Below, piece after piece: positions 41,744 through 50,364 of a stretch of 64,000 nt of DNA. Source of the DNA: Streptomyces massasporeus (GTDB lineage: Bacteria > Actinomycetota > Actinomycetes > Streptomycetales > Streptomycetaceae). A program made the translations under genes and the position numbers. The notes below the pieces were generated by a model that did not search any database, was not told the DNA's origin, and was given only the letters and a program-made list of their open reading frames with translations. The DNA is taken from NCBI RefSeq assembly GCF_014648995.1, contig NZ_BMSE01000002.1:744001-808000 (forward strand), read 5' to 3'. Each line of letters begins with the position of its first letter. The first letter of the stretch is position 1.

Positions 41744-42202
41744 ATGACGAAGAATCCGGGACCTCGTCCCCTGTCCGACGCAGCCCTCTCCGACCTGCTC
41801 GGCAAGCAGCAGTTCGGCACGTTCGCCACCGTCAAGCGCAGTGGCCACCCGCATCTCACCACCATGCTGTACAGCTGGGACGCCGAGTCCCGCACGGTGC
41901 GCTTCTCGACCACCGCCGACCGTGTCAAGGTCAAGCACCTGCGCCGTGGTCCGCGTGCGGCGTTGCACGTGCAGGGCGGGGACGTCTGGTCGTTCGCCGT
42001 CGCTGAGGGCGAGGCCGAGATCTCCGAGGTCACGGCGGTCCCCGGCGACTCGGTCGGCCGGGAGCTGCTCGCGATGATCCCGGCGGGCGCCGAACCGGAG
42101 GACGAGGACGCCTTCCTCCGGCAACTGGTCGACGAGCGGCGCGTCGTCATCCGGCTGAAGGTGGACCGGCTGTACGGGACCGCGCTCGACATCGAGGGAT
42201 AG
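41744..42202 (+). CDS. Pyridoxamine-5'-phosphate-oxidase-like (PPOX, F420/FMN) protein
   Basis: A 152-residue split-barrel protein. It starts PLSDAALSDLLGKQQFGTFATVKRSG (core LLGKQQFGTFATV), with PHLTTMLYSWD and RAALHVQGGD strands of the PPOX class, known as Rv1155-like F420- or FMN-dependent reductases. The ATG at 41744 fits the family N-terminus although the ribosome site is weak. No partner gene shows its substrate. It is 20 bp before the next gene on the same strand and probably shares its transcript. Confidence 0.8.
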   Translation: MTKNPGPRPLSDAALSDLLGKQQFGTFATVKRSGHPHLTTMLYSWDAESRTVRFSTTADRVKVKHLRRGPRAALHVQGGDVWSFAVAEGEAEISEVTAVPGDSVGRELLAMIPAGAEPEDEDAFLRQLVDERRVVIRLKVDRLYGTALDIEG

Positions 42203-42222
42203 AGCTGCGGCACGATGAGCGC

Positions 42223-43281
42223 ATGAACGCACAACGGGGCAGCACTGAAGAACAATCGCTCGCGGACCTCGCTCGGCGACTCCGCGCGGCGGACACCGGC
42301 GGCTGGACGCCGGACGGGGTGAACGCCCTGGCGGACGGGCTCGGCTGGGCCCGGGGCGGCACCGCGGACCATCCCGTCCTGGTCACCGGCCGGTCCTCGG
42401 GTGACGCCCGTCTGCGTCCCGTCGGCACCTACGAAGAGCCTTACACCGACGGCGAGTCGTACGTGGAGCTCGCCGTGCCGGTGGGCACCGCCGCACCTGA
42501 CGTCGCAGCGCAGGCCGCCGCCTTCCGCGCCGCCAACGAGGAACTGACCGCGGCCCTGGGCCGGCCGTCCGTCATGGGTTCGCACGGCGACATGGGCCCC
42601 TTCTACGGCAGCGGGCCGCACTGGGGCGCCCCCTTCCTGCGCTGGCGCGGCAGTACGGACACCCTGGAGCTGCGCGCCGGGAAGGCGGGACCCGAGCTGG
42701 TCCTGCAGCCCACCGGCCCGGCGGAGAACTGGTTCTGGCGTCAGGGCCACGGCGAAGAGCACGCGATCAGCGGATTCTTCGGCAGCAATCGCGACCCGGC
42801 CAATGCCGGCCTGGGCTTCCCCGGCGGCTGGACCGCCCGCAGTTGGGAGACCGTCACCCGGTCGCTGGGCGACTTCCTCGAGGCCCTGCCCGCCGAGGCC
42901 ATCGCCCTCGGTGTCGGTTTCGGGATGCCGTTCTACGGGCGCACCCGCGGCAGCGCGCCCCTCCTCTTCGACGTGACGTGTGACGACCGGCTCGCGATCG
43001 GCTGCTTCGCCCCCGACGGCGTCGAAGCGGCCTCACTCGGCTGGGGCACCGTCGCCGAACACCCGGGCACGGCCTCGATCTGGAGCGACGACGATCCGGT
43101 GTGGCGCGTGGACGCCGGAGGCCCCGGCGAACCCAAGGGCCGCGCCCTCGCGGAGATGCTCGTGGCGACGGCCAGGGCGGCGGGGGTGACCGAGCCGGCC
43201 GGTCTGATCGTCGGCGGCGAGGCGGAGTACGTGGACACCTACCACGTCAGGTACTACGGCCTGGGTCTGCCCACCGGCTGA
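42223..43281 (+). CDS. Unknown 352-residue soluble protein
   Basis: I do not recognise a family. The protein has no signal peptide or membrane helix. It is rich in Gly, Trp and acidic residues, with a helical first 45 residues (LADLARRLRAADTGGW) and a long mixed remainder that includes WRGSTDTLELRAG, WFWRQGHGEEHAI and GFGMPFYGRTRG. The pattern of repeated W-G-x-aromatic segments suggests a beta-rich fold. It follows the PPOX gene by 20 bp. A perfect hairpin 42 bp after its stop probably ends the transcript. Confidence 0.55.
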   Translation: MNAQRGSTEEQSLADLARRLRAADTGGWTPDGVNALADGLGWARGGTADHPVLVTGRSSGDARLRPVGTYEEPYTDGESYVELAVPVGTAAPDVAAQAAAFRAANEELTAALGRPSVMGSHGDMGPFYGSGPHWGAPFLRWRGSTDTLELRAGKAGPELVLQPTGPAENWFWRQGHGEEHAISGFFGSNRDPANAGLGFPGGWTARSWETVTRSLGDFLEALPAEAIALGVGFGMPFYGRTRGSAPLLFDVTCDDRLAIGCFAPDGVEAASLGWGTVAEHPGTASIWSDDDPVWRVDAGGPGEPKGRALAEMLVATARAAGVTEPAGLIVGGEAEYVDTYHVRYYGLGLPTG

Positions 43282-43322
43282 CGCCTCGACGGCACGGGCC
43301 GGCTTCCCGGCCCGTCTCCCAT

Positions 43323-43350
43323 GGTCCGCGCAGCCGATGCTGCGCGGACC
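43323..43350. terminator. 11-bp stem hairpin after the unknown gene
   Basis: GGTCCGCGCAG (43323-43333) and CTGCGCGGACC (43340-43350) pair perfectly around CCGATG. The right arm is the start of a 15-bp unit, CTGCGCGGACCATTG, that is duplicated in tandem at 43340-43354 and 43355-43369 and runs into the GH43 promoter. Confidence 0.6.
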
Positions 43351-43366
43351 ATTGCTGCGCGGACCA

Positions 43367-43431
43367 TTGACGCGCAAAGCGTTCGATTCTACGGTCCCGT
43401 TCGAACTTGCGATCGCTGTTCGAGATATCGG
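43367..43431 (+). promoter_or_regulatory. Promoter and operators of the GH43 arabinanase genes
   Basis: TTGACG (43367-43372) and TACGGT (43390-43395) are 17 bp apart, as in the ABC operon promoter at 27205. GTTCGAAC, a perfect palindrome, lies at 43399-43406, and GTTCGAGATATCGG at 43418-43431, which on the other strand is a form of the CCGAAATNYCGAAC motif. Both sites flank or follow the transcription start, as expected for repression. Confidence 0.7.
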
Positions 43432-43461
43432 CCAGTCACCCCCACCGCAAGGAGAACCCGC

Positions 43462-44442
43462 ATGAGCCGCTCGATCGTGCGCAGGCGAACCGCCCTGCTC
43501 GCCCTCCCCGCAGCCTTCCTGCTCGCCCTCGTCCCGGGCACGGCGTCCGCGTACCCCAACCCCGGCCGGGTCACCGGTGACGTCGTCACCCACGACCCCT
43601 CGATGATCCGCACCTCGTCCGGGCAATACCTGCTGTACGCCACCGGCGGCGGCATCGCGAGCAAGACCTCCGGTGACCGGACCGCCTTCCGCAACGGCAG
43701 CGACGCCTTCACCAGCAGGCCGAGCTGGTGGAGGAACTACTCGTCCGTCCCGGAGGCCTGGGCGCCGGACATCTCGTACCACGGCGGCAAGTACCTGATG
43801 TACTACTCCGTCTCGAAGTTCGGCTCGAACACCTCCGCCATCGGCCTCGCCACCTCCAGCACCGGTCAGCCGGGCAGCTGGACCGACCAGGGCACGGTCC
43901 ACACCTCGAACTCCGGGAGCGACTTCAACGCCATCGACCCGAACCTCTTCGTGAACGACGACGGCACGTGGTGGCTGTCGTTCGGCAGTTGGTGGACCGG
44001 GATCAAGATGATCCGGATCAACCCGTCCACCGGGAAGCAGCTCTCCTCCAACACCACCCGCTACTCGCTCGCCTCCCGCCCCACCGGGACCAAGGCCGTC
44101 GAGGCGCCCTTCATCGTCAAGCGGGGCGGCTCCTACTATCTCTTCGCCTCGTACGACACCTGCTGCGCCGGCACCGGCTCGACGTACAAGGTGAAGGTCG
44201 GGCGCGCCTCCAGTGTCACCGGGCCGTACCGCGACAAGAACGGCGTCGACCTGATGAACAACGGCGGCACGCCCGTCCTGGAGTCGCACGGCAGCGTCAT
44301 CGGCCCCGGCGGCCAGTCGATCCTGAAGGACGCCGACGGCGACCTGATCGTCTACCACTACTACGACGGCAACGCGAACGGCACGCCCAAGCTCGGCGTC
44401 AACCTCCTGAACTGGAGCAGCGGATGGCCCGTCGCCTACTGA
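43462..44442 (+). CDS. Secreted endo-1,5-alpha-L-arabinanase, GH43
   Basis: A 326-residue exported enzyme with a Sec signal (MSRSIVRRRTALLALPAAFL, cleaved near TASA-YPNP). The five-bladed GH43 propeller shows Asp45 in THDPSMI as base, Asp159 in NAIDPNLF as pKa modulator and Glu214 in AVEAPFIV as acid. It cuts inside the arabinan backbone and supplies oligosaccharides to the exo-enzyme and importer. AAGGAG lies seven bases before the ATG at 43462. Its last 19 bases overlap the next gene. Confidence 0.9.
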   Translation: MSRSIVRRRTALLALPAAFLLALVPGTASAYPNPGRVTGDVVTHDPSMIRTSSGQYLLYATGGGIASKTSGDRTAFRNGSDAFTSRPSWWRNYSSVPEAWAPDISYHGGKYLMYYSVSKFGSNTSAIGLATSSTGQPGSWTDQGTVHTSNSGSDFNAIDPNLFVNDDGTWWLSFGSWWTGIKMIRINPSTGKQLSSNTTRYSLASRPTGTKAVEAPFIVKRGGSYYLFASYDTCCAGTGSTYKVKVGRASSVTGPYRDKNGVDLMNNGGTPVLESHGSVIGPGGQSILKDADGDLIVYHYYDGNANGTPKLGVNLLNWSSGWPVAY

Positions 44443-45860
44443 CCCTGCTGGCGGCCCTGCTGCTCGCGCTGAGCGTCGGCCAGCCCTCCGCGAGCGCCGC
44501 CTCCTTCTCCAACCCGGTCAAGTCCGTGAAGGGCGCCGACCCCTGGATCTCGTACCACGACGGCACCTACTACCTGGTGACGACCAGTTGGACCGACGTC
44601 ATCACCATCCGCAAGTCCGCCACCCTCGCCGGGCTCTCCACCGCCCCCAGCGTCCAGGTGTGGAAGGGCGACGCCGCCTCCCGCTGCTGCAACATCTGGG
44701 CGCCGGAGCTGCACTTCCGAGGCGGCCGCTGGTACCTGTACTACGTCGCCGGGCAGAACGTGTCCGACTACAACCCGACGCAGCGCAGCCATGTGCTGGA
44801 GAGCGCGGGCTCCGACCCCATGGGGCCGTACACCTACAAGGGGCAGCTCAACAGCGCCTGGATGCTCGACCCGAGCGTGCTGGACGTGGGCGGCCGGCTG
44901 TACATGCTGGGCAGTGCCGTCACGGGTGGGACGCAGAACCTGGTCATCGCCCCGATGACCAACCCGTACACCGTCAGCGGCTCCTACTCGACGATCTCGA
45001 CTCCGACGTACGCCTGGGAGCGGCAGGGCGGCACGGTCAACGAGGGCGCGGAGATCCTGCAGCGGAACGGCCGGACCTTCCTGATCTACTCGGCGAGCGG
45101 CTGCTGGACGCCCGACTACAAGCTCGGGCAACTGGAGCTGACCGGCTCCAACCCGCTGTCGGCCGCCTCCTGGACCAAGAAGTCCGCGCCCGTCTTCGAG
45201 CGCAGTGACGCAGACGGGGTCTACGGCCCCGGTCACAACGGCTTCTTCACCTCGCCCGACGGCCGCGAGAACTGGATCGTCTACCACGCCAACGACTCCG
45301 CGTCCGAGGGCTGCGACAACGGCCGTACGACCCGGGCGCAGAAGTTCACCTGGAACTCCGACGGTACGCCGAACCTCGGCACGCCCGTCCGGCTCGGGGC
45401 GGGCATGGCCGGGCCGTCGGGGGAGCCGGCCACCGCCTCGACGACCTACACCGTCACCAACCGCAACAGCGGCAAGTGCCTGGAAGTGGCGGGAAGTTCC
45501 TCGGCCGACGGAGTCAACGTCCAGCAGTACGCGTGCAACGGAGGGGCCAACCAGCGCTGGCGTCTGGAGGACCTCGGCGACGACACCCACCGCCTGGTGA
45601 ACGCCGCCACCGGCAAGGTCCTCGACACCGCCGACTGCTCGACGGCCGACGGCGCCGACCTGCGTCAGTGGTCCTGGCTGAACAACACGTGCCAGCGGTT
45701 CCAGTTCGTGGCGACGGACGGGGGTCATGTCCGCATCACCAACAAGGCCACGGGGAAGGTGGCGGACGTCGCCGGTTGCTCAACGGCCGACGGAGCCGAC
45801 GTACGCCAGTGGTCCTGGCTCAACAACAACTGCCAGCAGTGGAAACTGGCTGCGACATAG
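44424..45860 (+). CDS. Secreted GH43 exo-arabinofuranosidase with C-terminal ricin-type CBM13
   Basis: A 478-residue exported protein: signal peptide 1-26 (LLTLLAALLLALSVG core), a GH43 propeller of about 310 residues with GADPWISYHDG (Asp39), WMLDPSVLDVGG and NEGAEILQRNG for the three catalytic acids, then a ricin-type trefoil with QQYACNGGANQRW and two copies of RQWSWLNN.CQ. The layout fits exo-1,5-arabinofuranosidases of GH43 subfamily 26, though those often carry CBM42. The ATG at 44424 lies inside the end of the arabinanase gene after GGAG, so the two are coupled. Confidence 0.88.
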   Translation: MARRLLTLLAALLLALSVGQPSASAASFSNPVKSVKGADPWISYHDGTYYLVTTSWTDVITIRKSATLAGLSTAPSVQVWKGDAASRCCNIWAPELHFRGGRWYLYYVAGQNVSDYNPTQRSHVLESAGSDPMGPYTYKGQLNSAWMLDPSVLDVGGRLYMLGSAVTGGTQNLVIAPMTNPYTVSGSYSTISTPTYAWERQGGTVNEGAEILQRNGRTFLIYSASGCWTPDYKLGQLELTGSNPLSAASWTKKSAPVFERSDADGVYGPGHNGFFTSPDGRENWIVYHANDSASEGCDNGRTTRAQKFTWNSDGTPNLGTPVRLGAGMAGPSGEPATASTTYTVTNRNSGKCLEVAGSSSADGVNVQQYACNGGANQRWRLEDLGDDTHRLVNAATGKVLDTADCSTADGADLRQWSWLNNTCQRFQFVATDGGHVRITNKATGKVADVAGCSTADGADVRQWSWLNNNCQQWKLAAT

Positions 45861-45867
45861 GCACCTC

Positions 45868-45912
45868 AGGGGCGCGGGGAACTGCGCGACAGGCCACGTC
45901 GGGCCCGCACCC
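45868..45912. repeat. Dispersed Streptomyces repeat between convergent genes
   Basis: AGGGGCGCGGGG followed by AACTGCGCGACAGGCCACG matches the composite element near 30496 and 15551 in part. It fills most of the 58 bp between the GH43 gene and the aminotransferase 3' end and can act as their shared transcription end. Confidence 0.55.
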
Positions 45913-45918
45913 GCCGAA

Positions 45919-47742
45919 CTACCCCGCCTGCCCCATCCCCGCCGCGTTCGGCCAGCTCTGCGCCGCGGGCCACCCCGTGGCCGGCGCCGGCGTCAGCCCG
46001 TTCGTCCCCCGCACCTGCGCCGCCGTCAGGCCCCCACGGGCCGGAACACCGGGCGGCGTGGGCCCGGTGAACGGAGCGGCCATGGGTGACGGCGCCGGAG
46101 CCGGGGCCGGAGCAGGGACCGGCGCCGGAGCCGGGGCCGGAGCAGGGACCGGCGCCGGAGCGGGCACCGGGGCCTGGGCCACGGGCGCCAGGGGCGGCGC
46201 CGGGGCGGCCACCGGCTGGGGAGCGGGCTGCGGCATCGCCTGCGGCATCTGGGGCTGGGGCATCTGCGGCTGCGGCATCTGCGCCGCGGCCGGCATCGGC
46301 ATCCCGCCGCCCGTACCCGCCGGCACGGCGGACGCGGCGGCGGGGAGCGGCATGCCGATGCCGGTGGCCGGAGCGGGAGCCGGGGCGGCGGCCGCCGCGG
46401 CGGGAGCGAACCCCACCCCACCCGTGCTCGCGGCCGCCGGGGCGAGCCCCGGCCCCCCGGCCCCCGTGGTCGCGGCGGCGGCCGGCGCGGCGGCCATCCC
46501 CACCGCCTGCGCCGCGAGCCCCCGCATGCCCGACCCGTTCGTCTCGCTCACCAGACGGTCCACGGCCGCCGTACCCGAGCTGTAGCTGGTCCCATTGCCC
46601 AGCTCGGGTACGGCGGCTCCCCTCCTGGACGTCCCGTAGAGCACCTGTTCCAGGCCGGACACCAGGCGACGCACGTCCACCTGGGGGCGCACCACGAGAC
46701 GCAGGAAGCGACTGGACGAACCGATCTTGTTGCCGCACTCGCGGACCAGGATCCGGTGCTCGGTGAGCATCCGGTCCCGGACCACGGTGCCCTCGGCGCC
46801 CACGGGGAGGCGCACGAAGAGGAAGTTGCCCTGCGAGGGGTAGACCGTGAGCCCGGGCAGGGAGGAGAGCTGGCCGGCCATGTCGAGACGGTCGCGGCGC
46901 ACCTGCTGGAGGCTCTGCATGTACTCGGCGCCGTGCTCCTTCAGCATGAAGACGACGTGCTCGGCGAAGGAGTTGAGGTTCCACTTCGGGAGCATCGAGC
47001 GGACCCGGCCCGCGAGCGCCGGGTTGGCGACGAGGTAGCCGAAGCGGATGCCGTGCAGGCCGAAGTTCTTCCCGAGGCTGCGCAGCACGACGACGTTGGG
47101 CCGCAGCATGGCCTCCTGGACGACCGACGGCTCGGCCTCGGCGTCCGCGAACTCCAGGAACGACTCGTCGATGACGATCAGGTCGAGGTCGGCCATGGCG
47201 TCCATGAACTGCACGATGGCGTGCTTGTGCAGAAAGCCGCCGTCGGGGTTGTTGGGGTTGCAGATCACCGCGACGCGGGTGCCGCGGGCCCGGATGAACT
47301 CGGCGTACTGCGCGAGGTCGAGGGCGAAGCCGCTGGACTCCTGGAGCGGGAACATGTCGACCCGCTTGCCGGTCTCCATGGGCTGGTCGGTCCAGCGGCC
47401 GAAGGTGGGGACGGGGACGGCGAGCGACTCACGGACCAGCAGGTGGTCGATCCAGGTGATGAGCTCGGTCGAGCCGTTGCCCATGGCCACGCACTGCGGG
47501 GGCAGCTGGAGCAGGCTGCACAGCTCGGCGGTGATCGTGTCGGCGCTGCTCGGGTAGTACGTGATGATGTCGCGCAGCCGGCCCGCCATGTCCTCGAACA
47601 TGGCCGGGGTCGGGAAGTACGGGTTGCAGGGGATACAGAAGTCCACGGGGCCGGCTCCCTCGCCGCCCTCACGTGTCAGAGCCGCCATCGACGGGCTGTG
47701 TGCCGCGGTACTGCGGAACAGCGACGTGACGTTGTCGGCCAT
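45919..47742 (-). CDS. PLP aminotransferase with a 200-residue disordered tail
   Basis: A 607-residue protein. Residues 1-385 are a class I/II aminotransferase of the histidinol-phosphate/threonine-phosphate type: CNPYFPTPAMFEDMA, ICNPNNPDGG, VIDESFLEF and SLGKNFGLHG with the PLP lysine, then the Arg-bearing SRFLRLVVRP. Residues about 400-607 are Ala/Pro/Met/Gln-rich low complexity, partly made by 30-bp DNA repeats (46091-46170). The tail is unusual for the family and may bind another protein. ATG at 47742 follows GGAGG. It is separated from the epimerase operon by a terminator. Confidence 0.82.
   Translation of the reverse strand: MADNVTSLFRSTAAHSPSMAALTREGGEGAGPVDFCIPCNPYFPTPAMFEDMAGRLRDIITYYPSSADTITAELCSLLQLPPQCVAMGNGSTELITWIDHLLVRESLAVPVPTFGRWTDQPMETGKRVDMFPLQESSGFALDLAQYAEFIRARGTRVAVICNPNNPDGGFLHKHAIVQFMDAMADLDLIVIDESFLEFADAEAEPSVVQEAMLRPNVVVLRSLGKNFGLHGIRFGYLVANPALAGRVRSMLPKWNLNSFAEHVVFMLKEHGAEYMQSLQQVRRDRLDMAGQLSSLPGLTVYPSQGNFLFVRLPVGAEGTVVRDRMLTEHRILVRECGNKIGSSSRFLRLVVRPQVDVRRLVSGLEQVLYGTSRRGAAVPELGNGTSYSSGTAAVDRLVSETNGSGMRGLAAQAVGMAAAPAAAATTGAGGPGLAPAAASTGGVGFAPAAAAAAPAPAPATGIGMPLPAAASAVPAGTGGGMPMPAAAQMPQPQMPQPQMPQAMPQPAPQPVAAPAPPLAPVAQAPVPAPAPVPAPAPAPAPVPAPAPAPAPSPMAAPFTGPTPPGVPARGGLTAAQVRGTNGLTPAPATGWPAAQSWPNAAGMGQAG
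46091..46170. repeat. 30-bp tandem repeat in the aminotransferase tail
   Basis: A 30-bp unit is repeated perfectly at 46091-46120 and 46121-46150, with a partial third copy to 46170. It encodes the Ala-Pro-Val-Pro blocks of the disordered tail, and its copy number may vary between strains. Confidence 0.75.
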
Positions 47743-47794
47743 GGAACCTCCGTATGGGGCGGGTCCGTTGGGGACGGACGGACCCGACGTTTAA

Positions 47795-47826
47795 GGGCGG
47801 CCCGCGCGGGGGAGCGCGGGCCGCCC
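47795..47826 (-). terminator. Terminator after the epimerase operon, 13-bp stem
   Basis: GGGCGGCCCGCGC (47795-47807) pairs perfectly with GCGCGGGCCGCCC (47814-47826). On the minus strand it follows the aldose epimerase stop by about 90 bp and is followed by TTAAA, so it probably ends the chvE-mmsA-mmsB-epimerase transcript. Confidence 0.75.
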
Positions 47827-47913
47827 TTTCATACGGAGGCCACGGGGACACTGTTCAACCGTCGTGAAAGCGGTCGGAACATGTGCCCCTTCTGTGAAGG
47901 CCTGTCAGGGGCC

Positions 47914-49062
47914 TCAGCAGCCGAACGTGTGGATCGTGGTCGTGCGGTACGTCTGCCCCGGTCGCAGCACCGTGGAGGGGAACTTCGGCTTGTTCGGCGA
48001 GTCCGGGAAGTGCTGCGTCTCCAGGCACAGCGCGTCGCCCTGCCGGTAGGTGCGGCCGGACGGGCCGGTCAGCGTGCCGTCGAGGAAGTTGCCGGAGTAG
48101 AACTGCAGGCCCGGCTCGTTCGTGGCGATCTTCAGACTGCGGCCGGAGGCCGGGTCGCGCAGGGTCGCGACGTGCTCCGGCCGGGCGGTGATGCCCTTGT
48201 CGAGGACCCAGTTGTGGTCGAAGCCCTTGGCGGTGACCAGCTGCGGGTGCGAGGTACGGATGTCCCGGCCGATCGGCTTGGCACGGCTGAAGTCGAAGGG
48301 CGTACCCGCGACCTTGGCCAGCTCGCCCGTGGGGATCAGGCCCGCGTCGGTGGGCGTGTAGCGGGACGCGGCGATGTGCAGCTCGTGGTCCTCGATCGTG
48401 CCGCTGCCCTCGCCGGCCAGGTTCCAGTAGACGTGGCTGGTGAGGTTGACGACGGTGGCCTTGTCGGTGGTGGCCTCGTAGTCGATGCGCCAGTCGCCGT
48501 GCCGGGTGAGCGTGTACGTCACCTTCGTCTTGAGCGTGCCCGGGTAGCCCATCTCGCCGTCGACGCTCGTGTAGTACAGGTGCAGGCCGACGTCGGAGCC
48601 CTTCACGAACGGCTCGACGTCCCACACGCGCTTGTCGAAGCCCTGGGCGCCGCCGTGCAGGCTCTGCTCGCCGTCGTTCACGGACAGCTGGTAGTTCTTG
48701 CCGTCGAGGGTGAACTTGCCCTTGCCGATGCGGTTGCCGTACCGGCCGATCAGGGCGCCGAAGTACGGGGTCTTCGCGACGTAGTCCTCGAGGTTGTCGA
48801 AGCCCGCGGAGACGTTGGCGTACCGGCCGCGACGGTCGGGGATCTCCAGGGACTGGACGACACCGCCCCAGGAGAGGACCTTCAGGCGGGTGCCGCCGTT
48901 CTCCAGCGACCAGCTGTAGACCTTGGTGCCGTCGGCCAGCTTGCCGAAGAGCGTCTTCACCGGCTTCCTGCCTCCCGTGGCGTGCGCCGTGCCGCCGAGC
49001 GTGGTGGCGGCTATGCCCGCCGCCGCCGCTCCGGCGATGACCGTGCGTCTGTTCAGTTCCAT
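47914..49062 (-). CDS. Exported aldose 1-epimerase
   Basis: A 382-residue galactose-mutarotase-like enzyme. The twin-arginine signal is NRRTVIAGAAAAGIAATT. The core has ENGGTRLKVLSWGG, LIGRYGNRI, SLHGG and the catalytic His in NLTSHVYWNLAG, with Glu in CLETQHFPDSPN. It interconverts alpha and beta sugar anomers outside the membrane. That would speed delivery of galactose or arabinose to the importer encoded just upstream. The ATG at 49062 follows GGGAG. A 10-bp hairpin lies between mmsB and this gene, so it may be expressed below the transporter. Confidence 0.9.
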   Translation of the reverse strand: MELNRRTVIAGAAAAGIAATTLGGTAHATGGRKPVKTLFGKLADGTKVYSWSLENGGTRLKVLSWGGVVQSLEIPDRRGRYANVSAGFDNLEDYVAKTPYFGALIGRYGNRIGKGKFTLDGKNYQLSVNDGEQSLHGGAQGFDKRVWDVEPFVKGSDVGLHLYYTSVDGEMGYPGTLKTKVTYTLTRHGDWRIDYEATTDKATVVNLTSHVYWNLAGEGSGTIEDHELHIAASRYTPTDAGLIPTGELAKVAGTPFDFSRAKPIGRDIRTSHPQLVTAKGFDHNWVLDKGITARPEHVATLRDPASGRSLKIATNEPGLQFYSGNFLDGTLTGPSGRTYRQGDALCLETQHFPDSPNKPKFPSTVLRPGQTYRTTTIHTFGC

Positions 49063-49085
49063 GTGTGCGGCTCCCGATAAGGAGA

Positions 49086-49110
49086 GGGCCCCGCCGTTGT
49101 GGCGGGGCCC
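49086..49110 (-). terminator. Intergenic hairpin between mmsB and the epimerase gene
   Basis: GGGCCCCGCC (49086-49095) and GGCGGGGCCC (49101-49110) pair perfectly with loop GTTGT. It lies ten bases after the mmsB stop. It may be a partial terminator or an mRNA 3' stabiliser. Confidence 0.55.
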
Positions 49111-49119
49111 CGATCTGAC

Positions 49120-50364
49120 TTACGAACCGACCTTGCGCTTGTTCCACACGTCGAACCCGACCGCCGCCAGCAGCACCAGGCCCTTGATGACCTGCTGCCA
49201 GTCGGTGCCGATGCCGACGAGGTTCATACCGTTGTTCAGCACGCCCAGGACCAGGCCACCGATGATCGCGCCGAGCACGGTGCCGACACCGCCGCTCATC
49301 GACGCACCGCCGATGAACGAGGCCGCGATCGCCTCCAGCTCGAAGTTGAGGCCGGCCTTGGGAGAGGCCGCGTTGAAGCGGGCGGCGAAGACCAGACCCG
49401 CCAGGGCCGCGAGCATGCCCATGTTCAGGAAGACAAGGAAGGTGACCTTCTTGTCCTTCACACCCGACAGCTTGGCCGCCGGGAGGTTGCCGCCGATCGC
49501 GTAGATGTGGCGGCCGATGATCGCGTTGCGCATCACGTAGCCGAAGCCGACGAGCAGCACGCCCAGGATGAGCAGCACGATCGGGGCGCCCTTGTAGCTG
49601 GCCAGCAGCATGGTGAGCGTCAGCACCGCGGCGCCGATCGCGACCAGCTTCAGCAGGAACAGCTTGGTGGGCGGGACGTCCAGGTTGAACTCCTGCTGCC
49701 GCTTGCGGTCACGGACCTCCTGGAAGATCACGAAGGCGATCATCGCGAAGCCGAGCAGCAGGGTGAGGTTGTGGTAGTTCGTGTGGGGGCCGACCTCGGG
49801 CAGGAACCCGTTGGCGACCTTCTGCAGCCCGTCCGGGAAGGGGCCGAGGGTCTGGCCCTCCAGGAAGATCTCCGTCAGGCCGCGGAAGATCAGCATGCCC
49901 GCGAGGGTCACGATGAACGACGGTATCCCGCCGTACGCGATGAAGAACCCCTGTACGGCACCCGCGACCGCGCCCACCGCCAGGCACAGCACCACGGCGA
50001 GGGGCCAGGGCAAGTCCTGTTTGACCATGAACACGGCGGCCATCGACCCGACGAACGCCGTCAGGGAGCCGACCGAGAGGTCGATGTGGCCGGCGATGAT
50101 GACCAGCATCATGCCGATCGCGAGGATCAGGATGTAGCTGTTCTGCAGCACCAGGTTGGAGACGTTGCGCGGCAGCAGCAGGTCACCGTCGGTCCAGACG
50201 GCGAACAGGACCACGATCAGGCCCAGCGCGATCAGCATGCCGTACTGCCGCATGTTGCGGCGCATACCGTCCATCACCAGCTGCAACAGGCCGTCGCCCG
50301 CGGCCCCTCCGCTCTTGCCCGGCGGCGCGGGGGCCGGGCTCTTGGCGGTCACGTCCGTGCTCAT
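49120..50364 (-). CDS. mmsB: Multiple-monosaccharide ABC permease MmsB/GguB
   Basis: A 414-residue permease with about ten helices. After a Pro/Gly-rich leader, [25 protein letters not shown] is the conserved AraH/RbsC-type signature (core [12 protein letters not shown]), and [18 protein letters not shown] is the second. It forms the channel for the ATPase MmsA and the binding protein ChvE. The ATG at 50364 overlaps the mmsA stop as ATGA. By relation to GguB the substrates are galactose, arabinose or glucose, which matches the neighbouring genes. Confidence 0.9.
   Translation of the reverse strand: MSTDVTAKSPAPAPPGKSGGAAGDGLLQLVMDGMRRNMRQYGMLIALGLIVVLFAVWTDGDLLLPRNVSNLVLQNSYILILAIGMMLVIIAGHIDLSVGSLTAFVGSMAAVFMVKQDLPWPLAVVLCLAVGAVAGAVQGFFIAYGGIPSFIVTLAGMLIFRGLTEIFLEGQTLGPFPDGLQKVANGFLPEVGPHTNYHNLTLLLGFAMIAFVIFQEVRDRKRQQEFNLDVPPTKLFLLKLVAIGAAVLTLTMLLASYKGAPIVLLILGVLLVGFGYVMRNAIIGRHIYAIGGNLPAAKLSGVKDKKVTFLVFLNMGMLAALAGLVFAARFNAASPKAGLNFELEAIAASFIGGASMSGGVGTVLGAIIGGLVLGVLNNGMNLVGIGTDWQQVIKGLVLLAAVGFDVWNKRKVGS

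Noticed and set aside
46091..46170. Tandem repeats that might suggest a CRISPR array
   Set aside because: The 30-bp units abut without spacers and encode the Ala/Pro tail of the aminotransferase. No cas genes are present.
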